A stretch of 64,000 nt of DNA from Streptomyces sp. NA02950. GTDB lineage: Bacteria; Actinomycetota; Actinomycetes; Streptomycetales; Streptomycetaceae. Position 1 is the first letter of the stretch. Every line of letters begins with the position of its first letter. Below the pieces are notes generated by a model, which saw only the letters and a list, made by a program, of their open reading frames with translations, searched no databases and had not been told where the DNA came from. Positions 53,653-60,148 of the stretch are shown here, piece after piece. The position numbers and the translations under genes are program-made. Where the stretch lies: positions 5,081,001 through 5,145,000 of the forward strand of contig NZ_CP054916.1 in the NCBI RefSeq assembly GCF_013364155.1, in the 5' to 3' direction.

Positions 53653-54023
53653 GAAAGGGTCCTCCAAGACCGTGGATGAGGGCCGGTGCGCCGTTGCGTG
53701 GCGTGACCGGCCCGCCCGAGTTGCAGCGGTCGGTGCTGTCGGTTGCGTCGACAGCACCGGTTGAACCCCTGCAACCACATCTGATCTGCGACGTTGCAGA
53801 GTTGAGCGGTGGGGAGGGGTGGGGGCCCTACGCGCACGCGCGCGTAGAGCGGCGGAATAACTGGTTGTGCAACCCCCCTCGCGGGGCCCTGAAGGGCCGT
53901 TCACGGCCCGGGGGGTCTCCACCCCCACAGAAGGGGGGCCGGACGCGCTGCGGGCCGTCTACGGCCTCCGCCCCTTTCCAGGGAAGGCGGGGGCCGTAGG
54001 CCGACGGTGCGGGCTCTGCCGAC
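53653..54023. other. Structured non-coding region upstream of tra
   Basis: No gene is evident in 371 bp. It holds an 11-bp perfect hairpin (CGGTGCTGTCG/CGACAGCACCG, 53731-53759), four GTTGCAG- or TGCAAC-type elements in both orientations, CTACGCGC-N4-GCGCGTAG, and a run of GC-rich stems to 54005. It could hold the tra promoter and its operators, a cis-acting transfer site, or an origin. None of these can be assigned by sequence alone. Confidence 0.6.
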
Positions 54024-54332
54024 TCAGTTCTTGGGGCGTGCGAGGCGGAGGGTGATCCCGCCGATGCCGACGGGTCCGGCCACGCTGCCGATGGCGACGG
54101 CCGTGTGCACGGCGAAGTCGAGCAGCGCCACGAACATCGCCACTAGACCGAACACCCCCACGACGCCCGCACCTGCGACGATGATGGGGAACAGGTAGTG
54201 ACGCAGGGGGCGCCCGGTCTGGTCGGTGGTGTGCACGACGATGACAACCGGTTGCCCGGTGGCTTCGGCGCGGCGGTAGGCGTCGGCGGGTATGTGCGGG
54301 GCGATGATCCCCGGCGGGTCACGGTGGGCCAT
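54024..54332 (-). CDS. Spread-type small membrane protein
   Basis: The 102-residue protein has a soluble start and two hydrophobic segments (LFPIIVAGAGVVGVFGLVAM and a second near residues 72-93, VAIGSVAGPVGIGGITL). Position and size match Spd proteins, which support intramycelial plasmid spread in Streptomyces. It is the last gene of the five-gene run before tra. Confidence 0.7.
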   Translation of the reverse strand: MAHRDPPGIIAPHIPADAYRRAEATGQPVVIVVHTTDQTGRPLRHYLFPIIVAGAGVVGVFGLVAMFVALLDFAVHTAVAIGSVAGPVGIGGITLRLARPKN

Positions 54333-54349
54333 CAGGGCTCTCCCTCAGA

Positions 54350-54691
54350 TCAGTTGGGGGCTGCGCAGGGCACGCACGCCCCGAGCGCGGCGGGGATGAC
54401 GTATCCGGCATCACGTCGGCACAGGGGGCAGGTCCGCCGGGCACGGTTGGCCCTGGCGAGGGCCGCCCGGCGGGCCGGTGTCATCGGCCGGACGGCCTTC
54501 GCTCCGTCGATGCGGTAGAGATAGGCGACCAGCGGCCCCCGCGCTCGGCGCGGGCGCTGGAGTTCGGCGGCCACGTCCTGACCACCCGGACGCAGCCCCA
54601 GCGCACGGAGCTGCCGACGGGTGGCCAATCCGTCCGGGGCGAGCCGCCACCGGTACACAGGCAGCGAGCCACTGGCCGATGCGGTGGTCAT
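54350..54691 (-). CDS. RRQRL-motif zinc-binding protein of AICEs
   Basis: The 113-residue protein has LATRRQLRALGLRPGGQDVA, the RRQ(L) motif of a small family found on actinomycete elements, then VAYLYRIDGAKAVRPMTPA and a four-cysteine end (CPLCRRD and CVPC). It overlaps the upstream gene by one base. The role is unknown; zinc-ribbon architecture suggests nucleic-acid or protein binding. Confidence 0.75.
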   Translation of the reverse strand: MTTASASGSLPVYRWRLAPDGLATRRQLRALGLRPGGQDVAAELQRPRRARGPLVAYLYRIDGAKAVRPMTPARRAALARANRARRTCPLCRRDAGYVIPAALGACVPCAAPN

Positions 54692-55701
54692 CAGCGGCCC
54701 GTGCTAGCCAGGTCAACCGGAACGCCGTTGACCGGCCCGCGCAGCTCGGCATATCGGGAAGAGACCCACCCGACCGACCAGCCGCACAGCTCGGCTGCGG
54801 TCCGCACCGACAGGCCCTCGGCATGCGCGGCGGCCACGATGGCGCGCGCGTCGTCCTCGGGCAGCTTGTCCGAGGCGGGGCCGCCGGACAGCAGAGCAGC
54901 GCGTTCACGCGCGGCCCGCTCCTCCCGCTCCGCCTGTTCACGGCGCTCACGCTCCAGACGCTCGGCCCGCTCCCGCTCCGCGCGTTCGGCGGCTTCCCGC
55001 TCACGGCGTTCACGCTCCCGCTGAATCTGTTCACGCTCACGCTCAAGGCGTTCACGCTCCTCGTGCTCGGCACGCTCACGGGCCTGCTCGCGGTCGCGTT
55101 CCTCACGCCGCGCGGCGGCTTCCCGGTCGGCCTGTTCACGGGCCATGCGGGCTTCGTGCTCACGCTGTTCACGGGCCAGCGCCGCCGTGTGCTCGCGTTC
55201 CTCACGGGCCCGCCGCGCAGCCTCGTCACGCCGCTCGGCGGCGGCCCGCTCGCGGGCGTCCCGGTCGGTTTGCTGCTTGGCTTCCAGCGCCAGCACGGCG
55301 GCGGTGATCGCTCGCCGGTAGGCGAGTCCGGTCTCTGCCGTGACGATCAGCAGCAGCGGCGCGACCGCGTGCACGGCCACGCCCACCAGGTCCTTTTGCA
55401 GCGCGGAGTCCGCGACGTTCAGGGCCAGGGTCATGCATCCAGTCATCCACCGCAGGACGATGGGCCACCGTCCGCCGTTGCCCCCGAGGCGGGCCAGCAC
55501 CGCGTCCAGGCGGACCACGATGACCACGGCGGCATCCACGACAAGCGGCAGGATGGGCGCGGTCCAGTCCCACCGTTCGGGGGTGTGCGCGGCGGCGAGC
55601 GGGGTGACGGTGAGGATCGAGTAGAGCATCGCGCCCGCCACGATCAACCACGTGCCGACCGACAGCGCGCGCTCGGCTGAACGGATCTGAACGGCGTTCA
55701 C
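54691..55701 (-). CDS. DUF2637 membrane protein with long charged helix (SpdB-like)
   Basis: The 336-residue protein has four hydrophobic segments in residues 14-130, then about 130 residues composed almost entirely of Glu, Arg, Ala and Gln (long single helix), and a C-terminal HTH-like end (GLSVRTAAELCGWSVGWVSS). DUF2637 proteins are standard on AICEs and resemble SpdB septal-transfer proteins, some of which bind DNA. The architecture suits a membrane anchor reaching to DNA during intramycelial spread. It starts with GTG overlapping the preceding stop by 4 bp. Confidence 0.82.
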   Translation of the reverse strand: MNAVQIRSAERALSVGTWLIVAGAMLYSILTVTPLAAAHTPERWDWTAPILPLVVDAAVVIVVRLDAVLARLGGNGGRWPIVLRWMTGCMTLALNVADSALQKDLVGVAVHAVAPLLLIVTAETGLAYRRAITAAVLALEAKQQTDRDARERAAAERRDEAARRAREEREHTAALAREQREHEARMAREQADREAAARREERDREQARERAEHEERERLEREREQIQRERERREREAAERAERERAERLERERREQAEREERAARERAALLSGGPASDKLPEDDARAIVAAAHAEGLSVRTAAELCGWSVGWVSSRYAELRGPVNGVPVDLASTGR

Positions 55702-55994
55702 GCGCTCACCTCCGGCAGTGAACGGACCCGGATCGCAGCGATCAGCACGACCGGGGAAGCGGGGTCATTGGGGATCTCGCTGTCCTCGGTCCACGTCCAC
55801 TCAGCGCCCGCTACCGGCTCGAACCCGAGCAGGCTGAGCGCGTCCGTACGGTCCGTGAACGTCGGGACCGAGCGCCCGAACCGATGCTCGGGCCACTGCT
55901 CGGTCGTGTTCAGCAGCGCCACGTACAGACGCCAGCGGCCCTGTCGGACGGACATCTGCGCGGTGAACTCCCGCGCGCTCTTCTGTCCGCTCAC
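55698..55994 (-). CDS. DUF6303-like small element protein
   Basis: The 98-residue protein contains MSVRQGRWRLYVALLNTTEQ, WPEHRFGRSVPTFTDR, LLGFEPVAGAEWTWTED and an end VVLIAAIRVRSL. This fits a small family regularly found with DUF6284 and DUF2637 genes on actinomycete elements. The GTG start overlaps the preceding stop codon in GTGA. No function is known. Confidence 0.7.
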   Translation of the reverse strand: MSGQKSAREFTAQMSVRQGRWRLYVALLNTTEQWPEHRFGRSVPTFTDRTDALSLLGFEPVAGAEWTWTEDSEIPNDPASPVVLIAAIRVRSLPEVSA

Positions 55995-56248
55995 GCCGCG
56001 CCACCCCAGTGCGCGTCCGTGGCCTGGTTCACCAGCGCGGTGAGCAGTCGGCGGCGGGCCCGGCGGATACGCCGGATATCCAGCTCCGTCGGCGTGCGGT
56101 CGAGGGTGATGATCTGCGCGTCCAACAGGTCGACATCCGCGAGGATCGCGGGCATCTCCTCCTCGATCGCGTCCAGCTCGGCGTTCGTCGGCTCCATGAA
56201 GTCGGCGAACGCGGTAACAGCGTCCTGAACAGTAACGATGTGTTCCAT
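55991..56248 (-). CDS. DUF6284-like small element protein
   Basis: The 85-residue protein has MEHIVTVQDAVTAFADFMEP, a predicted coiled coil with acidic and Leu residues (LDAIEEEMPAILADVDLLDA) and an Arg-rich helix (DIRRIRRARRRLLTALV). It is the first gene of the five-gene minus-strand run and is typical of Streptomyces AICEs. Function unknown. Confidence 0.75.
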   Translation of the reverse strand: MEHIVTVQDAVTAFADFMEPTNAELDAIEEEMPAILADVDLLDAQIITLDRTPTELDIRRIRRARRRLLTALVNQATDAHWGGAA

Positions 56249-56286
56249 TGGGTCGTGTGTCCTTCCACAGGTGAACGGCCCGAACA

Positions 56287-56316
56287 GCGGCCCCGGTGTT
56301 CCAGCACCGGGGCCGC
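56287..56316. terminator. Perfect 12-bp stem upstream of the small-gene run
   Basis: GCGGCCCCGGTG and CACCGGGGCCGC close a 6-nt loop (TTCCAG). It lies 38 bp upstream of the DUF6284-like gene, so it may be a 5' leader structure, or it may end transcription entering from elsewhere. Confidence 0.6.
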
Positions 56317-56717
56317 GCGCCGTTGAAGTCGGTAGATCCGGCTCCCCTCAGCGCTGCTCGTACGAGACGAGCAGCGGAGGCAACCGGCCGCCGCACGGAT
56401 GCGGCGGAAGTCAGAGATGCGCGGGCCTGAGCCGCGCTGGACACCTTTTGCGGGAGGTGACGGCCCGTACTGCGCGATATGGATCTGTGCCTCAGTCCCG
56501 CTCCTCCGAGGAATCGCATCCCGGTCTCTTCGCACGGCGTGGGTGCCCTTGGGCAGATCCGTTCTTTTGAGTCGGCACGTGTCCCTGACGGGAGATGACC
56601 GACTGGTCTCCGCTCACCTCGGCTGGTTTGGTCACGGCCGTCGTGTCTGTGGCGGATCACGCTGTTGAGTTTTCGGCGCAGGCGGGCACACTTGGAGGTG
56701 TTACACCACCTGCTCAG
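56317..56717. other. 401-bp region without a convincing gene
   Basis: One further hairpin is present (CGCTGCTCGT and ACGAGCAGCG, 56352-56376). Short frames exist but lack ribosome-binding sites and normal codon bias. The minus-strand promoter for the spread operon should lie here, though I cannot place it. Confidence 0.45.
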
Positions 56718-56800
56718 CTTGTTGGTACAAGCCGATGCAGTGATGCTGCACCGACGGACAGTGATGCGTCAAGGGGTTAGGGACTGCATGTACCAACAAG
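56718..56800. promoter_or_regulatory. Paired operators C(T/A)TGT-N4-ACAAG before the GntR gene
   Basis: CTTGTTGGTACAAG (56718-56731) is a perfect 5-bp dyad. CATGTACCAACAAG (56787-56800) is a near copy in the opposite sense. Together the 12-mers CTTGTTGGTACA and TGTACCAACAAG form a perfect inverted repeat. GT...AC dyads suit GntR/HutC proteins, so autoregulation by the adjacent gene is likely. A TGCGTCAT octamer (56810-56817) and a TGCGTCA (56765-56771) also lie here. Confidence 0.65.
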
Positions 56801-56826
56801 TTGCGCGAGTGCGTCATGATGGGGCC

Positions 56827-57594
56827 ATGAACAAGCAGCCGAAGTACCGGCAAGTGGCCGACGTCCTACGCCGCGAGATCGTCAACGGCACCCATGCGCC
56901 TGGATCGCGGCTGCCCTCTGAGAACGACCTACAGCAGCGCTTCGACGCGTCGCGGAACACCATCCGCAATGGGCTGAGTCTGTTGGTCAGTGAGGGGCTG
57001 ATCTCGTCCAGTCAGGGACTCGGATACGAGGTCAAGTCGCATGAGGTGTTCGAGCTCAACGCGTCTCGCTTCGAGAACCTGACATTTCCGCAGAACGGCG
57101 ACGCGTACAACACGGACGTGACGAACGCGGGGCGCCGCCCGCACCAGACGTTCCGTGTCGAGATGCTGCCTGCGTCGCAGGAGATCGCTGAGCGACTGAA
57201 GATCGAGCCGAGTACGAAGACGGTATTGCGGTTCTGTCATCGCTATGTGGACGACGTTCCATGGTCCACACAAGCGACCTACTATCCATCGTGGCTGGTA
57301 GACGAGTCGCCGCGACTGGCTGAGCCGGGCGACATCGCTGAGGGCACGACACGCTATCTCGCTTCCCGGGGTATCGAACAGGTCGGGTACTTCGACGAGA
57401 TCGCGGCTCGAATGCCCACGCCTGAGGAGGCTCGCCTACTGGAGATTGGAGCCGGTGTGCCGGTCATGCTCTGGACCCGAACGGGCTACTCGCCGGATCG
57501 CCCCATCCGATGCACGATCACGACGTTTCGGGGCGACCTGAACCGGATGAACTACGAGATCGGCGAACTGTCCGCCCGAATCGAGAACGCGTGA
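56827..57594 (+). CDS. GntR/UTRA-family regulator (KorSA-like)
   Basis: The 255-residue protein has a GntR winged helix (PKYRQVADVLRREIVNGTHA, LPSENDLQQRFDASRNTIRN) and a HutC-type UTRA ligand domain (TFRVEMLPASQEIAERLKIE, YYPSWLVDESPRLAEPGDIA, RCTITTFRGDLNRMNYEI). Regulators of this type on pSAM2-like elements (KorSA) repress replication and transfer functions and themselves. Its ligand is unknown. It is transcribed opposite to the transfer operon from a shared region and overlaps the GNAT gene by 4 bp. Confidence 0.9.
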   Translation: MNKQPKYRQVADVLRREIVNGTHAPGSRLPSENDLQQRFDASRNTIRNGLSLLVSEGLISSSQGLGYEVKSHEVFELNASRFENLTFPQNGDAYNTDVTNAGRRPHQTFRVEMLPASQEIAERLKIEPSTKTVLRFCHRYVDDVPWSTQATYYPSWLVDESPRLAEPGDIAEGTTRYLASRGIEQVGYFDEIAARMPTPEEARLLEIGAGVPVMLWTRTGYSPDRPIRCTITTFRGDLNRMNYEIGELSARIENA

Positions 57595-58160
57595 TCATCT
57601 CTCTCGCGGAGCCGCACGACGTGGCCAAGCTGCTGGCCTTCCGGGAGGAGGCCGCAGCTTGGCTTGCCCGTCTCGGCACCGACCAGTGGCGACGCCCCTA
57701 TCCCGCTGACAAGCTGCTGGAGACCATCGAGGCAGGGACTGTCTTCATGGTTGTGGACGGCGATGCGACGGTCGCGACCATCACTCTGACTCCCGACGCA
57801 GAAGCGGGGCTCTGGACAGAGCAGGAACTCGCGGAGCCCTCTCTGTTCATCAACAAGCTCACTGTGGCGCGCACGCATGCCGGGGCGAACGTCGGGGGGC
57901 GCCTGCTCGATTGGGCGGGGGATCGGGCCTATGAGGCCGGAGCCAAGTGGCTCCGTCTGGACGCGTGGACGACTAACGAGGGGCTTCAGGCGTACTACCT
58001 TCGGCAAGGCTTCGAGCATGTTCGGACAGTCCTTGAGGGAGTGGCCGTGAACGGCGGCCCTCGGGTGTCTGGCTGGCTTGCTCAGCGCCCAACACGTCCT
58101 GCTGAGCACGGTTTCACGGACGACACCCCCAAGCCGGGAGGGGGCTGCTCTTCTTCGTGA
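57591..58160 (+). CDS. GNAT N-acetyltransferase at the element's right end
   Basis: The 189-residue protein has a single GNAT domain: LLAFREEAAAWLARLGTDQW, FINKLTVARTHAGANVGGRL (acetyl-CoA loop AGANVGGRLL) and WLRLDAWTTNEGLQAYYLRQ followed by GFEHV. Its GTG overlaps the regulator stop in GTGA. GntR-GNAT pairs recur on AICEs. The substrate is unknown; it may be cargo such as a resistance enzyme, or part of regulation. Confidence 0.85.
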   Translation: MIISLAEPHDVAKLLAFREEAAAWLARLGTDQWRRPYPADKLLETIEAGTVFMVVDGDATVATITLTPDAEAGLWTEQELAEPSLFINKLTVARTHAGANVGGRLLDWAGDRAYEAGAKWLRLDAWTTNEGLQAYYLRQGFEHVRTVLEGVAVNGGPRVSGWLAQRPTRPAEHGFTDDTPKPGGGCSSS

Positions 58161-58309
58161 GTGAGGCCCGGGGCGAGACCGCCGGGCCCTCTCTGGGCCC
58201 TCCGAGGTCGACCGCCGACGACCAACAACGACCAACAACGACGGCCCAACCGCTGGTCAGCCGAGGTGTGCGGCCCGCTGACCAGGGGCGAAAAACGGGC
58301 CCGCCAGAC

Positions 58310-58327
58310 CCAGGGCAAGAAGAAGTA
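58310..58327 (+). repeat. attR, core CCAGGGCAAGAAGAAGTA
   Basis: This is identical to attL over 18 bp; flanking bases diverge on both sides. Read in the gpmA frame it still encodes QGKKK and a TAA stop, as expected for the displaced original gene end. Confidence 0.92.
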
Positions 58328-58340
58328 AGCCCGACTGATC

Positions 58341-58379
58341 AAGCCCCCTGCCTGCGGTTTCTTCGCGGGTAGGGGGCTT
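58341..58379. terminator. Original gpmA terminator, displaced by integration
   Basis: AAGCCCCCT and AGGGGGCTT form the outer stem, with an inner CCTGCG/CGCGGG pairing. It lies 13 bp after attR. Without the element it would sit directly behind gpmA. Confidence 0.75.
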
Positions 58380-58471
58380 GTTGCTGAGCTGGGGCCGTCT
58401 TCGGCCGCGTCGAAGATGGCAGCGAAGAGGTCTGCCTGCCCAGCGCCGCACGGCACCGGGCGGGGTTCGGC

Positions 58472-58618
58472 TCAGCGCGGCAGCGGGCCGGGACTGGCGT
58501 CAGGGACGATGAACCCCCGGACCGGCCGGTCCTCGGACGGGTCCTGTTCGGAGGCGTCCGCCTCGGCCCGTCGCATGGTCGCGACCAGCTCGGCGTACTT
58601 CGGGTCGATCCACTCCAT
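58472..58618 (-). CDS. 48-residue protein, last gene of the small-gene cassette
   Basis: The product reads MEWIDPKYAELVATMRRAEA, then an acidic stretch (DASEQDPSEDRP) and a tail ending FIVPDASPGPLPR. A perfect AGGAGG precedes the ATG. It follows the GRDP-like gene by 34 bp. It has no cysteine or membrane segment. A regulatory peptide, an adaptor or a precursor peptide are all possible; none is supported by a motif. Confidence 0.6.
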   Translation of the reverse strand: MEWIDPKYAELVATMRRAEADASEQDPSEDRPVRGFIVPDASPGPLPR

Positions 58619-58652
58619 CGGTGTCCTCCTTCCGGCCCGCAGCCTACGCGGG

Positions 58653-59108
58653 TCAGCCCTTGGGCTTGGGAATGATGACGATCGGCCCGCTGTCATCCGA
58701 GTGCTGGCAACTGGCCGCGACCGGGATGCTCTGGTCGGTGGGCGCCAGCCACAGGGCGTCGTCCACGGGGAATCCCGCCTCGGCCATGCGCTGTCGGGTC
58801 CGCGTCAGAGCCTCGGGGTCTCGCCACTGTGGGTCGGGTGCCTCCGGGACGTGGTGGACGAAGGCGCCGAGGCCCTCGCACAGTTGGCGGTACGTGTGGG
58901 TGTGCAGGATCAGGGCGTGCCAGCCTTCGTCCACGACCCGGGATGGAGCGAGCGGCTGGGCCGTCCCCGCCGCTGCGGCGACGAACTTCACCGCCTCGTC
59001 GACGATCCGGCCTGCCATGTCCTCGTCCATGCCGGGGTTGCTGCGCAGGACGGTCCCGATGACCTCGGCCCGCTGTGGCCGGTCGAGTAACGCAGTAACG
59101 TCTCGCAT
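58653..59108 (-). CDS. GRDP-like (glycine-rich domain-containing-like) protein
   Basis: The 151-residue protein has the pattern VVDEGWHALILHTHTYRQLC and FVHHVPEAP, which resembles the conserved core of the GRDP-like family (DxxWHxxxLHTxxYxxxC...HHxP). It ends in CQHSDDSGPIVIIPKPKG. The His, Cys and Asp residues could form a metal site. The ATG is preceded by GGAAGG. The family has no established bacterial function; naming is tentative. Confidence 0.6.
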   Translation of the reverse strand: MRDVTALLDRPQRAEVIGTVLRSNPGMDEDMAGRIVDEAVKFVAAAAGTAQPLAPSRVVDEGWHALILHTHTYRQLCEGLGAFVHHVPEAPDPQWRDPEALTRTRQRMAEAGFPVDDALWLAPTDQSIPVAASCQHSDDSGPIVIIPKPKG

Positions 59109-59217
59109 GTGCCTTCCTCTCTCGATGGGGTGGTGCACGGTTTCCGTCCCGGTCGCCAGCCGTCCAAGCGCGCGACCGGGGCGGGGCTTTGTGTCGCGGC
59201 AGTGGCAGCCCCGCCGG

Positions 59218-59439
59218 TCATGGGGCGGCCGCGGTGAGGGCCTCCCGCACCGCGTGGAGCAACCTGTGCCCGGTGGCGCACCGCTGGCCCGCCCGGCAGT
59301 CGGCACAGCCCATGGCGTGGTCGAGGAACCGTCCCCAGGGCGTCGGCTCGGACGGGGCGGTGGGTACGCCGCAGGCGGGCTCGCACACCCAGGTCTCGTA
59401 CGTCGTCCGGGTCGTCCCGTAGTCGGCCGCGGCCGTCAT
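59218..59439 (-). CDS. Small cysteine-rich protein (73 residues)
   Basis: It has five cysteines and one histidine in WVCEPACGVP and MGCADCRAGQRCATGHRLL, an arrangement suited to zinc. WGRFLDHAMGC contributes a further His. Its ATG overlaps the stop of the upstream 65-residue gene by 4 bp (ATGA), with GGTGGCAGGG as ribosome-binding site. I do not recognise the family. Confidence 0.62.
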   Translation of the reverse strand: MTAAADYGTTRTTYETWVCEPACGVPTAPSEPTPWGRFLDHAMGCADCRAGQRCATGHRLLHAVREALTAAAP

Positions 59440-59633
59440 CCCTGCCACCTGACGGGGGCGTGGCGGGCGGGGAGGGTCTGCTCGAAGGGGTCGCGCTGCT
59501 CCGGGAGGCTTTCGGCGCACTGGCCCGGACAGGCGTAGATGGTGCCGCCGCCAGCGCTCGCACCGTGCCCGATCGCGACCACGACCGGCTGCCTGGTCGT
59601 CGTTTGGCAGCGGGCGCAGACCTGAGGCATCAC
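59436..59633 (-). CDS. Small zinc-ribbon-like protein (65 residues)
   Basis: It has CARCQ near the N-terminus and CPGQC about 30 residues later, spaced like a zinc ribbon, then a Pro/Arg-rich end. A GTG overlapping the upstream stop by 4 bp is the likely start, with GGAGG 7 bases upstream; the ATG directly after it is an alternative. It is translationally coupled on both sides. Function unknown. Confidence 0.6.
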   Translation of the reverse strand: MMPQVCARCQTTTRQPVVVAIGHGASAGGGTIYACPGQCAESLPEQRDPFEQTLPARHAPVRWQG

Positions 59634-60046
59634 CGGTCGCCCTCCTGAGCTTCACCGGCTTCGGCGAGCAGGGCGCAAATCAGCGCCTTGTGCGACAGGT
59701 GCGAATCGGTGAGGTACCGGCGACGTGTGAACGGGACCCGCCAATACGAGCCGGGTTGGGTCAACCGGTCCGCCGGGGGCACGCCGAGGTAGGTGGCGAC
59801 GCCTTCGGTTTCGGTGAGGACGGTGACTCCGCGCAGATTCCAGGACGTGGTCGTGCCGGGCGCGATGAGCCAGTAGAGGGTGTTGCAGCGGTCTTTGATG
59901 ACGGCGCCGGACTGCTCGCCGAGGATGCCGAGGGCGCGTTCACCGATGTCCTCCGCCGCCCGGACCGCGTCCCACCATCGGCCTGCCGGTAAGGCCTCGG
60001 GATCGGGCCCGTTCGGCGGGGTCCACTGCTCGGCTCTGCTCGTCAT
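59630..60046 (-). CDS. Unknown 138-residue protein, first gene of the cassette; contains a TTA codon
   Basis: Conserved-looking stretches are AVRAAEDIGERALGILGEQS, CNTLYWLIAPGTTTSWNLRG, VATYLGVPPADR and GSYWRVPFTRRRYLTDSHLS. No known domain is recognised. I chose the ATG preceded by GGAG at 8 bases. Codon 19 is TTA (59990-59992 on the plus strand reads TAA), so expression may need the bldA tRNA. It lies 102 bp after the XRE gene on the same strand. Confidence 0.65.
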   Translation of the reverse strand: MTSRAEQWTPPNGPDPEALPAGRWWDAVRAAEDIGERALGILGEQSGAVIKDRCNTLYWLIAPGTTTSWNLRGVTVLTETEGVATYLGVPPADRLTQPGSYWRVPFTRRRYLTDSHLSHKALICALLAEAGEAQEGDR

Positions 60047-60105
60047 GGTCGACTCCATGCACGGACGGTTCACTGACCGTCACATCGTGTCGACCGTGCT
60101 GAGCG

Positions 60106-60133
60106 TCGGGTTGCACAGAACAGTGCAACCCGA
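60106..60133. promoter_or_regulatory. 28-bp perfect dyad between the XRE gene and the small-gene cassette
   Basis: TCGGGTTGCAC and GTGCAACCCGA pair over 11 bp around a 6-nt loop. It is placed either to attenuate read-through from the regulator gene or to serve as operator for the cassette promoter. Confidence 0.55.
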
Positions 60134-60148
60134 CCATCACCGCGACTG

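Larger units (their letters stand above)
47261..58327. mobile_element. 11.07-kb actinomycete integrative and conjugative element (AICE) in gpmA
   Basis: The element is bounded by an 18-bp direct repeat of the gpmA 3' end. In order it has integrase, excisionase, an octamer-repeat region, AAA+ replication ATPase, Prim-Pol protein, FtsK/SpoIIIE-type transfer protein, a structured non-coding region, spread-type and small conserved proteins, a GntR/UTRA regulator and a GNAT enzyme. This is the pSAM2-type plan (int, xis, rep, tra, spd, kor) with a Prim-Pol replication module instead of RepSA. All core genes look intact, so it may be functional. Double-stranded DNA transfer by a single FtsK-like protein is established for this element class. 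Confidence 0.93.

Noticed and set aside
56399..56668. An 89-residue plus-strand frame in the AICE
   Set aside because: It lacks a ribosome-binding site, has poor codon bias and matches no element family.
47261..58327. A tRNA gene as attachment site
   Set aside because: No cloverleaf or CCA-type 3' end is visible around either repeat; the repeated core is coding sequence of gpmA.
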